From: Candidatus Nanopelagicales bacterium | GTDB lineage: Bacteria > Actinomycetota > Actinomycetes > S36-B12 > GCA-2699445 | Direction of reading: 5' to 3' | DNA: 64,000 nucleotides | Assembly (NCBI GenBank): GCA_037045355.1 | Contig: JBAOHO010000008.1 | Span: forward strand, 248,001 to 312,000 | Shown: positions 15,502-24,074 of the stretch, piece by piece | How positions within the stretch are numbered: position 1 is the first letter of the stretch | How the letters are laid out: each line of letters begins with the position of its first letter | Program-made: the position numbers and the translations under genes | The notes under the pieces: generated by a model | Databases searched by the model: none | Seen by the model: only the letters and a program-made list of their open reading frames with translations | Told to the model about the DNA's origin: nothing

Positions 15502-16163
15502 GCGCCGGAGAGGATCCACTCGCGGCGCGGGTCGACTACACCGTCCCGGGGCTGGGCGACGACGAGGTCTCGTCCGATCCGTTGACCCAGTTCACTCTGT
15601 GGCTGCACCAAGCCGCCGACGCCGGAGCCCCGGAACCGAACGCGATGGCGCTGGCAACCTGCGGCGTGACGGGGCCCGCGGTCCGCGTGGTTCTGGCCAA
15701 GAGCGTCGATAGCTCGGGGGTTTCGTTCTATACGAACCTCGAATCCGACAAGGCTCGCGACATCGCCCATGATCCGCGGGTGGCCGCGGTGTTCTCGTGG
15801 CTGCCCCTTCATCGTCAGGTGCGGTTCACCGGCACCGCCGCACTGGTCGATCGCGCCACCGCCGACGCGTATCACCGCACCCGGCCGCGTGGCGCCCAGA
15901 TCGGAGCCTGGGCGTCACCACAGTCCCGGCCGCTGACGTCGCGCGATGAACTCGCGGCGATGGTCACCGATGTCGACGAGCGATTCCACGGCGACGTCCC
16001 CCTCCCCGACCACTGGGGGGGATTTCGGATTCAACCGGTGCGAGTCGAGTTCTGGCAGGGGCAGCCCTCTCGACTGCACGACCGTCTGCGGTTCGAGGCG
16101 CGCCGACCTGATGCACCGCTGGACGACCCGGGATCCTGGCGCATCGCCCGACTTGCTCCGTGA
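15495..16163 (+). CDS. pdxH: Pyridoxamine 5'-phosphate oxidase
   Basis: FMN enzyme that oxidises pyridoxine or pyridoxamine 5'-phosphate to pyridoxal 5'-phosphate. The 222-residue protein has the family markers AMALATCG, RVVLAKSVDSSGVSFYTNLESDKARD, QVRFTG, RPRGAQIGAWASPQS and the C-terminal signature FWQGQPSRLHDRLRF. Length is normal. The ATG overlaps the previous gene by seven bases. PLP made here serves SerC and the decarboxylase elsewhere in the window. Confidence 0.95.
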   Translation: MVSAGEDPLAARVDYTVPGLGDDEVSSDPLTQFTLWLHQAADAGAPEPNAMALATCGVTGPAVRVVLAKSVDSSGVSFYTNLESDKARDIAHDPRVAAVFSWLPLHRQVRFTGTAALVDRATADAYHRTRPRGAQIGAWASPQSRPLTSRDELAAMVTDVDERFHGDVPLPDHWGGFRIQPVRVEFWQGQPSRLHDRLRFEARRPDAPLDDPGSWRIARLAP

Positions 16164-16290
16164 GCACAGCCCGTGATGCCGCCGAGTGCCGGAACGTGCA
16201 GTGCCTGACCGGTGAAGCCGATTCGGGGGACCGCTGCTGCACTCGAGGTTCCCATCAGGTTGAATCGGGCGAAAGAAAGTGAGGGTCGTC

Positions 16291-17427
16291 ATGTCGGAGT
16301 TCGTCCCAGGACTGGAAGGTGTCGTCGCCTTCGAGACCGAGATCGCCGAACCAGACCGAGACGGTGGCGCCCTGCGGTACCGCGGAGTGAACATCGAGGA
16401 CTTGGTCGGCCGGGTGTCTTTCGCCAACGTCTGGGGTTTGCTGGTCGACAACGAGTTCAACCCGGGACTGCCCCCGGCCGAGCCATATCCCATCCCGATC
16501 CACTCCGGTGATGTGCGGGTGGACATCCAGTCGGCCATCGCGATGCTCGCGCCGGGGTGGGGACTGCGACCCCTGCTGGACTGCGACGATGACACCGCCC
16601 GCGAGAATCTCGCCCACGTGTCGGTGATGGCGATGTCTTTCGTGGCCCAATCGGCCCGGGGCCTCGGCGTTCCCATGGTGCCGCAGGGCCAGATCGATCA
16701 CGCCAAGACCATTGTCGAGCGCATGATGATCCGCTGGCGCGGCGAACCCGACCCCCGCCATGTTGAGGCCGTGGATGCGTACTTCGTGTCAGCGGCCGAG
16801 CACGGCATGAACGCGTCCACATTCACCGCTCGGGTGATCGCGTCAACCGGGGCCGACGTCGCCGCTGCCATCTCCGGGGCCGTCGGCGCGATGTCGGGGC
16901 CCCTGCATGGCGGTGCCCCGTCGCGCGTGCTCGGCATGATCGAGGAGATCGAACGGACCGAGGACCCCCGCGGGTACGTCAAGAAGGTTCTGGACCGAGG
17001 TGACCGTCTGATGGGTTTCGGGCATCGTGTGTACCGGGCCGAGGACCCCCGGGCCCGGGTCCTGCGCCGGACCGCCCTGGAGTTGGACGCACCTCGCTAC
17101 GAGGTCGCCGCCGCATTGGAAGAAGCCGCCCTGGCGGAATTGCGGGAGCGCCGACCCGACCGGGTGCTGGAAACCAACGTGGAGTTCTGGGCGGCCATCG
17201 TCCTCGACTTCGCTGAGGTCCCCGCGCATCTGTTCACCAGCATGTTCACCTGCGCCCGACTCGCGGGCTGGAGCGCGCACATCCTCGAGCAGAAGAAGAC
17301 CGGCCGACTGATCCGGCCCTCCGCGCGCTACGTCGGTCCCGGTCCCCGGATCCCGGAACGGGTCCCCGGCTGGGACCCCGCGATGTTCACCGCGGCAGGC
17401 ATGCCCGCTGATCGCCCGCACGCCTGA
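16291..17427 (+). CDS. citA: Citrate synthase (short, citrate synthase 2 type)
   Basis: 378 residues, matching the shorter second citrate synthase of mycobacteria (about 373). It condenses acetyl-CoA and oxaloacetate; methylcitrate activity is possible for this group. Visible motifs: GALRYRGVNIEDL, AAEHGMNASTFTAR with an active-site His, GPLHGGAP with another, and GFGHRVYRAEDPR. ATG 16291 has GAGGG five bases upstream; a GTG at 16279 is less well placed. It lies before serC, as in mycobacteria. Confidence 0.92.
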   Translation: MSEFVPGLEGVVAFETEIAEPDRDGGALRYRGVNIEDLVGRVSFANVWGLLVDNEFNPGLPPAEPYPIPIHSGDVRVDIQSAIAMLAPGWGLRPLLDCDDDTARENLAHVSVMAMSFVAQSARGLGVPMVPQGQIDHAKTIVERMMIRWRGEPDPRHVEAVDAYFVSAAEHGMNASTFTARVIASTGADVAAAISGAVGAMSGPLHGGAPSRVLGMIEEIERTEDPRGYVKKVLDRGDRLMGFGHRVYRAEDPRARVLRRTALELDAPRYEVAAALEEAALAELRERRPDRVLETNVEFWAAIVLDFAEVPAHLFTSMFTCARLAGWSAHILEQKKTGRLIRPSARYVGPGPRIPERVPGWDPAMFTAAGMPADRPHA

Positions 17428-17548
17428 CCGGCCCACCCGGGTCGCAGCATTGCCGCTCGGGGGGAGTTTGGGCCCCGTCACCGAGTAGGACTACCGTTGA
17501 GAAAGGCCGCGCCGCAACCGGTGGGCTGGTTTTCTGGAGGGTTCCCAC

Positions 17549-18685
17549 ATGGCCGCTGACGCCGCCGACATCACAATTCCCGCCGACCTCAAACCTGCTG
17601 ACGGCAGGTTCGGATCAGGACCCTCGAAGGTGCGTCCCGCGCAGGTCGAATCCCTGGCGAGAGTGGCCGACACCTATCTCGGAACCAGTCACCGCCAGGC
17701 GACGGTCAAGTCACAGGTCGCACGTCTGCGATCGGGGTTGAGCGACCTGTTCTCGCTGCCCGACGGCTACGAGGTCGTCCTGGGCAACGGTGGCACCACA
17801 GCATTCTGGGAGGTCGCCACGTTCGGGCTGGTACGCGACCGCGCGCAGTTCCTGTCCTTCGGCGAGTTCGGTGGCAAGTTCGTAAAGGCTGTCCAGGCGG
17901 CTCCGTTCTTGTCCGAGCCGACCGTCGCGAAATCGGACCCCGGGAGTGCGCCGCAGTTCACCGCGGAGCCAGGCGTCGATGTCTATGCGTCGCCACACAA
18001 CGAGACCTCGACCGGAGTGGCGATCTCCCCCGCCCGTGTCACAGGTGCGGATGACGATGCCTTGATGCTCTTCGATGCGACATCTGCTGCCGGTGGCCTG
18101 TGGGTCGATCCGGCACAGGCCGACGTGTACTACTTCGCGCCCCAGAAGTCGTTCGCCAGCGACGGTGGCCTGTGGCTGGCGCTCATGTCGCCGGCCGCGT
18201 TGGAGCGCGCCGAACAGATCAGCGCGTCCGGGCGCTACATTCCCACGTTCTTGGACCTCATGACCGCGATCGACAACTCGCGCAAAGACCAGACCTACAA
18301 CACTCCGGCCTTGGCGACGATTTGGCTCATGGCCGAGCAGGTCGACTGGTTCCTGGGCAACGGTGGGCTGAAGTGGTGCGCCGAACGAACAGCCGAGTCA
18401 GCGGCGAATCTCTACTCCTGGGCCGAGAACAATCCGCTGACGACCCCGTTCGTCGCTGATCCCGCACTGAGGTCGAACGTCGTGGGGACCATCGACTTCG
18501 ATGACTCCATCGATGCGTCCGCCGTGGCAAAGGCTCTGCGCGCGAACGGGATCGTCGACACCGAGCCGTACCGCAAACTGGGCCGCAATCAACTGCGCGT
18601 GGCCATGTTCCCGGCCGTGGAACCCGACGACGTCGCGGCGCTCACGCGCTGTATAGACGTCGTCGTCGACCAAATCAGGGCTTAG
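17549..18685 (+). CDS. serC: Phosphoserine aminotransferase
   Basis: PLP-dependent transaminase making 3-phosphoserine from 3-phosphohydroxypyruvate in serine synthesis. The 378-residue protein belongs to the actinobacterial type (PADGRFGSGPSKVRPAQVE). It has GNGGTTAFWEVA, HNETSTGV and the PLP lysine in APQKSFASDGG. The ATG is preceded by GGAGG. The neighbouring gene at 18695 has its own promoter box overlapping the end of serC. Confidence 0.95.
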   Translation: MAADAADITIPADLKPADGRFGSGPSKVRPAQVESLARVADTYLGTSHRQATVKSQVARLRSGLSDLFSLPDGYEVVLGNGGTTAFWEVATFGLVRDRAQFLSFGEFGGKFVKAVQAAPFLSEPTVAKSDPGSAPQFTAEPGVDVYASPHNETSTGVAISPARVTGADDDALMLFDATSAAGGLWVDPAQADVYYFAPQKSFASDGGLWLALMSPAALERAEQISASGRYIPTFLDLMTAIDNSRKDQTYNTPALATIWLMAEQVDWFLGNGGLKWCAERTAESAANLYSWAENNPLTTPFVADPALRSNVVGTIDFDDSIDASAVAKALRANGIVDTEPYRKLGRNQLRVAMFPAVEPDDVAALTRCIDVVVDQIRA

Positions 18686-18688
18686 CCT
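18683..18688 (+). promoter_or_regulatory. Leaderless -10 box (TAGCCT) for the gene at 18695
   Basis: TAGCCT ends exactly six bases before the GTG at 18695, with no ribosome site. It overlaps the serC stop codon. Confidence 0.55.
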
Positions 18689-18694
18689 GTACCC

Positions 18695-19291
18695 GTGACC
18701 GATCTGCAGGACAAGCCACGTACCAAGGACCGGCGCCCGGATGAGGTGCCACATCACCCCAAAGTGATGGCGGTCGCAGTGCTGATCACGGGCACAGCGA
18801 TGCTGTTCATGGGCCTGTGGTTCTGGCAAGCCATGACCAGTCCTGGGATCATCTCGCAGGAAGAGGCGATCACCGCCGACCAGCCAGGAGACGAGGAACT
18901 GTCGTCCGACCGCGACCGGGCAGCTGAAGATGCCGCAGCGGGTGAGGAGGGACCTGCTCCCCAGGCCAAGGGCGGCCCCCCGGAAGCGCCCGGCGAGAAC
19001 GACCCTGTGACGCCACAGTGGGAGCTCAGCGGCTGGTCGATCCTGTCCGTCAACGGGATTCTGCAGGTGGGCGGCACGCTGACCAACACCACGAACCAGC
19101 CGCTCAGCGGCACGGTCAAGGTGTACGTCTACAGCGACGGAGTGCCGGTCGCCACGGCCAAGACCGAGGTCGACAACTTCCAGCCGGGTCAGTCCGAGCA
19201 GGTCAACCTTGTCAGCGACAGCGAGTGGGAGGCCGGGGAGAAGACCATCCTGCTGGACTTCCAGCCGTCCAAGGCCCAAGCACCCGGCTGA
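18695..19291 (+). CDS. Single-pass membrane protein with extracytoplasmic beta-sandwich-like domain
   Basis: 198 residues: a charged cytoplasmic N-terminus, one membrane helix (about 25-46, VMAVAVLITGTAMLFMGLWFW), an acidic Glu/Ala/Pro linker, and a C-terminal domain (about 108-195). That domain has the pattern WSILSVNGILQVGGTLTNTTNQPLSGTVKVYVY, resembling FxLYD-type beta-sandwiches. GTG 18695 is six bases after a TAGCCT box. It is followed after six bases by the Vps62-domain membrane protein, so the two may form a surface pair. No function can be named. Confidence 0.75.
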   Translation: MTDLQDKPRTKDRRPDEVPHHPKVMAVAVLITGTAMLFMGLWFWQAMTSPGIISQEEAITADQPGDEELSSDRDRAAEDAAAGEEGPAPQAKGGPPEAPGENDPVTPQWELSGWSILSVNGILQVGGTLTNTTNQPLSGTVKVYVYSDGVPVATAKTEVDNFQPGQSEQVNLVSDSEWEAGEKTILLDFQPSKAQAPG

Positions 19292-19297
19292 TCGGGG

Positions 19298-21286
19298 ATG
19301 GATCCCCGGACGCGGCGGACCATCACGTTGGTGGTCCTGGCGCTCCTCGTGGTCGCCGTGATCGTCGGAGCGCTGTTCTCCGGCGGAGGCGCTCGTGCCG
19401 CCGGTACCTCAGAGCAGGCCCTCGCGGATCGATTCGTTCCGGTGGTCGTCGTCCGGGTCCAGGAAGAACAATGCGGTCCCGGAGAGCCGTACCGTCCGGT
19501 TCCCGCCACCTCGGTGCTTGAACGCAGTGATGTTCTCTTGCGTGGGCCCGACGGGTCTGTGGTGGACCGAGCCCCGAAGGCCCAGGATCTGAAGGGACTT
19601 GGAGATGGCTACTATCTGGACTTCCCCGGCCGCCCGCTCGATCCGGGATGCGACTACGAAGAGTGGTTTCGCAGCATGGCCACCGAGCCGACCACCGTCC
19701 ATGCTCGGGTGACGACCGACGCCGACCATCCCGGCATGTTGGCCCTCCAGTACTGGTTCTTCTGGGTCTTCAACGACTGGAACGACAAGCATGAGGGCGA
19801 CTGGGAGATGGTCCAGTTGCTGTTCGCGGCGGATTCGATCGAGGAAGCGCTCAGCGGCACACCCGTGAGCGTGGCGTTCGCGCAGCATGAAGGCTCCGAG
19901 GTCTCATCCTGGGACGATCCCAAACTCCTGCGAGACGGCGACCATGTCGCGGTCTATCCGGGCGAGGGATCCCACGCTGCCTATTTCACGCAGGCCGAAT
20001 GGTTCGGCAAGAGCGCGGCGGCGGGATTCGGGTGTGACAACACCGGCCTGACCGACGGGGTGGTCGCCACCGAGTTGAGGCCGCGTGCGGAGGTCGTGAG
20101 CGGTGCCGAGCCGTGGCTGGAGTTCGCCGGGCGCTGGGGGGAGAAGGCGCCTTCGTTCAACAACGGACCCACCGGGCCGAACATGAAGATGCAGTGGGAT
20201 CACCCGGTCTCCTGGCAGGAGGAGCAGGGCCGTCCGGACGCTGTGGCACTGCCCAACAACATCAGTCCCGCCGAGGAGGCGTTCTGTGAGTTGACCGCTG
20301 CCGGATCCCTGCTGTTCATCGCGCTATTGGATCACCCCATCGCGGTGGTCGTCGCTCTGCTGCTCGTGATCGTGGCTGCGGTTGTGCTGATCAGATCCAC
20401 CGTCTGGCGGGGATCCCCTTCGGAGCCGGACAGCAGGCGCACGGCGGGTCAGATCCTGTTGGGTCCGGTGGGCGTCATCGTCCGCCACCCACGCACTTAC
20501 GGTCCCGTGGTGGTGGCCCTGGCGCTGATCCTGCTGGTGTCCTACCTCCTGCAAGACTTGCTGCAGCGCCCGCTTCCGACCCCCAGCCTGACCACCGTCG
20601 GGGCGCTGGACGTCTCGTTGCTCGACGTCGGGCTGCTCGTCATCCTCGCGATTGGTGTGGGCCTGCTGATCTCCTGGTGCGTCAGCGTGGCCGTCGGACG
20701 CACGGGAGACCTGAGTTCACCCGGTCTGGCAGCCGGACGCAAGGCCGCTCTGCGGGGGATGTGGCGCACTGTTGTGACGTACTGGGTGATCGGCCTGCTG
20801 GCGCTGAGTGTCGTGTTGCTCCCGCTGGCCGCATATCTGCTATCCCGCTGGGCAGTCGCCACCCCGGTCGCCGTGCTTGACGGCTCTGGGGTCCTGACTG
20901 CGGGACCACGCAGCGCCGGACTTGCCGTCGGCAGGCGGTGGCGAGCGCTCGGCATCATGATCGGCACCGCCGTGCTGGTCACCGCACCGGGTCCGGTGCT
21001 CGGCGCGCTGCTGCTGCTCGGCACCCCGCTTCCCTTCTGGGCGGTCAACTTGGTCGCCATCGTCGTCACCTCTTTCGCGCTGTGCCTCGCCGGAATCTCG
21101 ATGACGTTGCACTACTACGATCTGAGATACCGAATCCACGCTCCGGGGAACCCAACCCACGACCCGGGGAACCCAACCCACGACCCGGGGAACCCAACCC
21201 ACGACCCGGGGACTCGACCCGACGATCCCCACAACCTCATTCCCCAGCCCCCCGCCGAGTCCGCCGCCAAGGAGGCCGAATCATGA
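19298..21286 (+). CDS. Vps62-domain protein fused to a polytopic membrane region
   Basis: 662 residues. An N-terminal signal anchor (12-30) is followed by an extracytoplasmic domain of about 300 residues resembling the Vps62 family (LALQYWFFWVFNDWNDKHEGDWEMVQ, with the invariant HEGDWE, then GEGSHAAYF). Six or seven membrane helices follow between about 335 and 615. The last 50 residues contain PGNPTHD three times, coded by a 21-bp repeat. Vps62-type domains occur in eukaryotic sorting proteins and scattered bacteria, with unknown biochemistry. ATG 19298 follows GGGG. The gene overlaps the DUF2530 gene by four bases. Confidence 0.75.
   Translation: MDPRTRRTITLVVLALLVVAVIVGALFSGGGARAAGTSEQALADRFVPVVVVRVQEEQCGPGEPYRPVPATSVLERSDVLLRGPDGSVVDRAPKAQDLKGLGDGYYLDFPGRPLDPGCDYEEWFRSMATEPTTVHARVTTDADHPGMLALQYWFFWVFNDWNDKHEGDWEMVQLLFAADSIEEALSGTPVSVAFAQHEGSEVSSWDDPKLLRDGDHVAVYPGEGSHAAYFTQAEWFGKSAAAGFGCDNTGLTDGVVATELRPRAEVVSGAEPWLEFAGRWGEKAPSFNNGPTGPNMKMQWDHPVSWQEEQGRPDAVALPNNISPAEEAFCELTAAGSLLFIALLDHPIAVVVALLLVIVAAVVLIRSTVWRGSPSEPDSRRTAGQILLGPVGVIVRHPRTYGPVVVALALILLVSYLLQDLLQRPLPTPSLTTVGALDVSLLDVGLLVILAIGVGLLISWCVSVAVGRTGDLSSPGLAAGRKAALRGMWRTVVTYWVIGLLALSVVLLPLAAYLLSRWAVATPVAVLDGSGVLTAGPRSAGLAVGRRWRALGIMIGTAVLVTAPGPVLGALLLLGTPLPFWAVNLVAIVVTSFALCLAGISMTLHYYDLRYRIHAPGNPTHDPGNPTHDPGNPTHDPGTRPDDPHNLIPQPPAESAAKEAES
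21143..21205. repeat. 21-bp tandem repeat, three perfect units, in the Vps62 gene 3' end
   Basis: Three identical 21-base units starting CCGGGGAACCCAACC encode PGNPTHD repeats. The cytosolic tail of the protein can therefore vary in length without frame loss. Confidence 0.95.
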
Positions 21287-21531
21287 CAGAACCCGATCCG
21301 GTAGAGGTCGCCCCGCTCGATGAGGACGGTGTCGGGGCGGTTGCCATCGGGACCATCGCGTGGGTGATCGCCTTCGTGGTCCTGTGGTTCCTCCGCGACC
21401 AACTGGCCGCTTCAGACGCGCAGTGGTGGTTGTGGGTGGCGGGCGCTGGTGCCCTACTCGGATTGCCGGGCCTGTGGTACACGACGCGCCGCAGGTCCGC
21501 CTACCGACGCGCGAATGGCGCGACGACATGA
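21283..21531 (+). CDS. DUF2530 small membrane protein
   Basis: 82 residues with two membrane helices (GAVAIGTIAWVIAFVVLWF and WWLWVAGAGALLGLPGLWY) and a basic C-terminus (TTRRRSAYRR). This matches the actinobacterial DUF2530 family, which has no known function. It overlaps the Vps62 gene upstream and the SDR gene downstream by four bases each (ATGA), making a three-gene coupled unit. Confidence 0.85.
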   Translation: MTEPDPVEVAPLDEDGVGAVAIGTIAWVIAFVVLWFLRDQLAASDAQWWLWVAGAGALLGLPGLWYTTRRRSAYRRANGATT

Positions 21532-22328
21532 GCGCCGTGGATGTCCTCGCCCCCGATTGCCTGGCCGGCCGTTCGGTGTGGGTCAGCGGTGCCGGCTCGG
21601 GGATAGGCCGCTCGACGGCGACTGCTCTGGCTGCGCTGGGAGCGGCCGTGTTCTGCGTCGGGCGCCGAGCGGAACCACTGGCCGACACCGTGGCTGCCAT
21701 CACCGAGTCCGGAGGGACTGCGTGGGCCCACTCCACGGACGTCCGTGACCCGGAGCAGGTCGACGCGGCGATTGATGCGGCGATAGCGGCGGCTGGTTCG
21801 TTGGACGGCGTGGTCAACAACGCCGGCGGTCAGTTTGTCGCCCCCGCTGAGACGATCAGCGAGAACGGGTTCCGCGCCGTTACCCGATTGAACCTGGACG
21901 CGGTATGGCGCGTCACCACACAGATCGCCCAGCGTTGTCTGATTCCGGCGGGATACGGCAAGATTGTGTCGATCACCATGACTCCGCGGCGAGGCATGCC
22001 GGGGATGTCCCACTCATCGGCCGCCCGCGCGGGAGTCGAGAGCCTGACCGCGACTTGGGCGCAGGAGTGGGGGCGGTACGGCATCCGCACCTCGGCGGTA
22101 GCGCCGGGAATCGTGCATACCGAGGCGTGGGAGTCCAAGTACGGTTTGGACCCGGCTGCGGTGTCGCGCGTCATCCCTTTGCTGCGGTTGCAGCGCCCCG
22201 ACGAGATCGCCGCAGTGGTCGCCTTCCTGATCTCACCCGCAGGGGACTACATCACGGGACAGACCATAGTGGCGGACGGTGGCTGGGATCTGGTCGGGCC
22301 GGCTGCTGTGCTGGCGGGGGTCAACTGA
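21528..22328 (+). CDS. SDR oxidoreductase of the dienoyl/enoyl-CoA reductase type
   Basis: 266-residue Rossmann-fold dehydrogenase with nucleotide motif GAGSGIGRS and NNAGG. The usual YxxxK active site is replaced by His and Arg in GMSHSSAARAGVESLT. This is the pattern of 2,4-dienoyl-CoA and peroxisomal-type trans-2-enoyl-CoA reductases, which also keep APGIVHTEA-like segments. It probably reduces an unsaturated acyl-CoA with NADPH. The start overlaps the DUF2530 stop. Confidence 0.85.
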   Translation: MSAVDVLAPDCLAGRSVWVSGAGSGIGRSTATALAALGAAVFCVGRRAEPLADTVAAITESGGTAWAHSTDVRDPEQVDAAIDAAIAAAGSLDGVVNNAGGQFVAPAETISENGFRAVTRLNLDAVWRVTTQIAQRCLIPAGYGKIVSITMTPRRGMPGMSHSSAARAGVESLTATWAQEWGRYGIRTSAVAPGIVHTEAWESKYGLDPAAVSRVIPLLRLQRPDEIAAVVAFLISPAGDYITGQTIVADGGWDLVGPAAVLAGVN

Positions 22329-22404
22329 GGAGGGGTCTCAAGGTCGCTCGCGCAGCGCCAGCACCAGACTCCGCCCGCCCGCCGTGGTTCCGCGTCGATC
22401 CGGA

Positions 22405-23103
22405 TCAAGGCTCAGCCAGAACCAAGTCCACGGCAAGGCCCCACATAGACAGTCGCCGGGTCGCCGTCACGGTGAATCCGGCGTCACGCAGCCGTCGAGG
22501 TGCGTCGATGGGGCGGCAGTCCACGGCATTGGGGAAGTGCCGGTGCGACCAGCGGTAGAGGTGCTCCATCGTGTTGTCCGGTCCTTGGTCCGACATACAC
22601 GCCACACACAGTCGTCCGGATCCCTTCAGCACCCTGTGCACTTCGGTCAGGACCGCCGGAATCTGGTCGTCCGGGAACAGTTCCAGGGTGAAGCTCATGA
22701 AGACCCCGTCGAAGGTAGCGGCGTCCCAAGGCAGGTCCGTGGCACTGCCTCGTCGCACATCGGCGCGCTGGGCCAGCGCGTGCTTCTCGAGCCGTTCCTG
22801 CGCGCGCTTGAGCATCCCGTCGGAGATGTCTATTCCGGCGACGTGCCCTTCTGGGCCGACCGCCTCGGCCAGCGCGAGGAGCACTTGGCCGGTTCCGAAA
22901 CCCGGCTCGAGGATCCAGTCTCCGGGCTGTGGCCGCAACAGGCCCGCCACCGCTTGCTCGACGAACTCGCGTTCGCTCGCGTCCGACAGCCATCCGTAGA
23001 CGCGGCTCATCCTGTTGTAGGTGGTTCGGGACTTCTCCTGCTGGTCGAGCCACGGTTCTCGCTGCGGGTCGTCGTCGGGTCGCTGTGGCGGCGGATGCGT
23101 CAT
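22405..23103 (-). CDS. Class I SAM-dependent methyltransferase (UbiE-like)
   Basis: 232 residues with motif I EPGFGTGQVLLALA, motif II GIDISDGMLKRAQERL and FDGVFMSFTLELF, the arrangement of UbiE/Methyltransf_11 enzymes. An N-terminal YNRMSRVYGWLSDASE segment is shared with demethylmenaquinone methyltransferase-like proteins, but the substrate is not defined. The ATG at 23103 is preceded by GGAGGAAGG. It is convergent with the SDR gene. Confidence 0.88.
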   Translation of the reverse strand: MTHPPPQRPDDDPQREPWLDQQEKSRTTYNRMSRVYGWLSDASEREFVEQAVAGLLRPQPGDWILEPGFGTGQVLLALAEAVGPEGHVAGIDISDGMLKRAQERLEKHALAQRADVRRGSATDLPWDAATFDGVFMSFTLELFPDDQIPAVLTEVHRVLKGSGRLCVACMSDQGPDNTMEHLYRWSHRHFPNAVDCRPIDAPRRLRDAGFTVTATRRLSMWGLAVDLVLAEP

Positions 23104-23156
23104 GGGCGTCCCTTCCTCCCATGCACGGTAACGCCCCCGATCGTGCACTGTTGCCG

Positions 23157-23486
23157 TCAGTGAGCCCTTTTCAGGAACAGGTACCACTGGCCGGCGATGG
23201 CCTTGAATCCGAACCTCGCTCTTGCGTGTAGGCCATTCGACAGTTTCGCCCGTCCAACGCACTTCAAGACAACGCCATCGGTGGGTGACTCGATGATCCG
23301 ATCGACCCTTGCCTTCGTCCGGTCGATACTCACGACGTAGGGACGCCCCTGATCCGCACCGTTCTCGGCGCTCCACTCGATGACCTGCGTCTCGGCCTGC
23401 GCACACCAGTACGTGGCGTCCACCGCACCAGCCGGGACCTGGGACAGAACCAGCACCAGCATTGTCAGGAGGGCGGTGCGCCGCAT
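23157..23486 (-). CDS. Small secreted protein, unknown
   Basis: 109 residues with a signal peptide (MRRTALLTMLVLVLSQVPAGA, probable cleavage near residue 21-23). The mature part of about 87 residues has two cysteines (YWCAQ, LKCVG) that could form a disulfide. It ends KAIAGQWYLFLKRAH. ATG 23486 was chosen because it begins the signal peptide. No family recognised. Confidence 0.65.
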   Translation of the reverse strand: MRRTALLTMLVLVLSQVPAGAVDATYWCAQAETQVIEWSAENGADQGRPYVVSIDRTKARVDRIIESPTDGVVLKCVGRAKLSNGLHARARFGFKAIAGQWYLFLKRAH

Positions 23487-23520
23487 GTAGCCAGGATGAG
23501 CCCGGCAACGGGCAGCGGCC

Positions 23521-23572
23521 GCGCGATCCACCCGATCAGGTCAATGGCGCGATCCACCCGATCAGGTCAATG
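23521..23572. repeat. 26-bp perfect tandem repeat, two units
   Basis: Two identical 26-base copies beginning GCGCGATCCACCCGATCAGG sit in the 160-bp divergent gap between the secreted-protein gene and the membrane-protein gene at 23649. Each copy contains the palindrome-like GATCCACCCGATC. They could be operator copies. Confidence 0.9.
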
Positions 23573-23635
23573 GAACGTGTCAGTCAGCCGCGGCCGATCA
23601 CTCCCACCGCGGTGATTGGTGGATCCCGGCGGGAT

Positions 23636-23641
23636 TAGCGT
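23636..23641 (+). promoter_or_regulatory. Leaderless -10 box (TAGCGT) for the gene at 23649
   Basis: TAGCGT ends seven bases before the ATG at 23649; no Shine-Dalgarno is present. Confidence 0.45.
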
Positions 23642-23648
23642 TGGATGT

Positions 23649-24071
23649 ATGACCACTCAGTCGCCATCGTCGTTGCGTGACCGCTCGTTCCGCCGGTGGC
23701 CCTGGCGCGCTATCACCGCGGCGATCACCACGTTCGTCGCGGTCGGCGCCTACTACGGCAGTTGGTACCTGATCAGCGGACCGGCCGCCTCCGAGCTGCA
23801 GTTCCCGGCTCCGGAGTTCCTGCCCGGAGACGCCTGGACGGCCGGCGGCTGGGCGCTACTGGTGATCGTCGCGCTGCCCATGACCGTGGTCGCTGTGACC
23901 TCGGCGGTCGGGTCGAGTTCGGCACCCCAGGCGGCGCTGGTCGCTGGCACCCTGCTCATTGTGTGGATCGCGGTCCAAGTCGCCCTCATCGGGCTCGTGT
24001 TTTTCCTGCAGCCGGTGATGTTTGGCTTCGGTGCCCTCGTTGTCGCGCTGGGGATCTGGGGTCGGCGGTGA
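23649..24071 (+). CDS. Three-helix membrane protein, unknown
   Basis: 140 residues with hydrophobic segments at about 19-42, 66-88 and 100-135. The segment between the first two is probably outside (SGPAASELQFPAPEFLPGDAW). No motif identifies a family. It is convergent with the next gene, three bases apart. Confidence 0.65.
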   Translation: MTTQSPSSLRDRSFRRWPWRAITAAITTFVAVGAYYGSWYLISGPAASELQFPAPEFLPGDAWTAGGWALLVIVALPMTVVAVTSAVGSSSAPQAALVAGTLLIVWIAVQVALIGLVFFLQPVMFGFGALVVALGIWGRR

Positions 24072-24074
24072 CTG

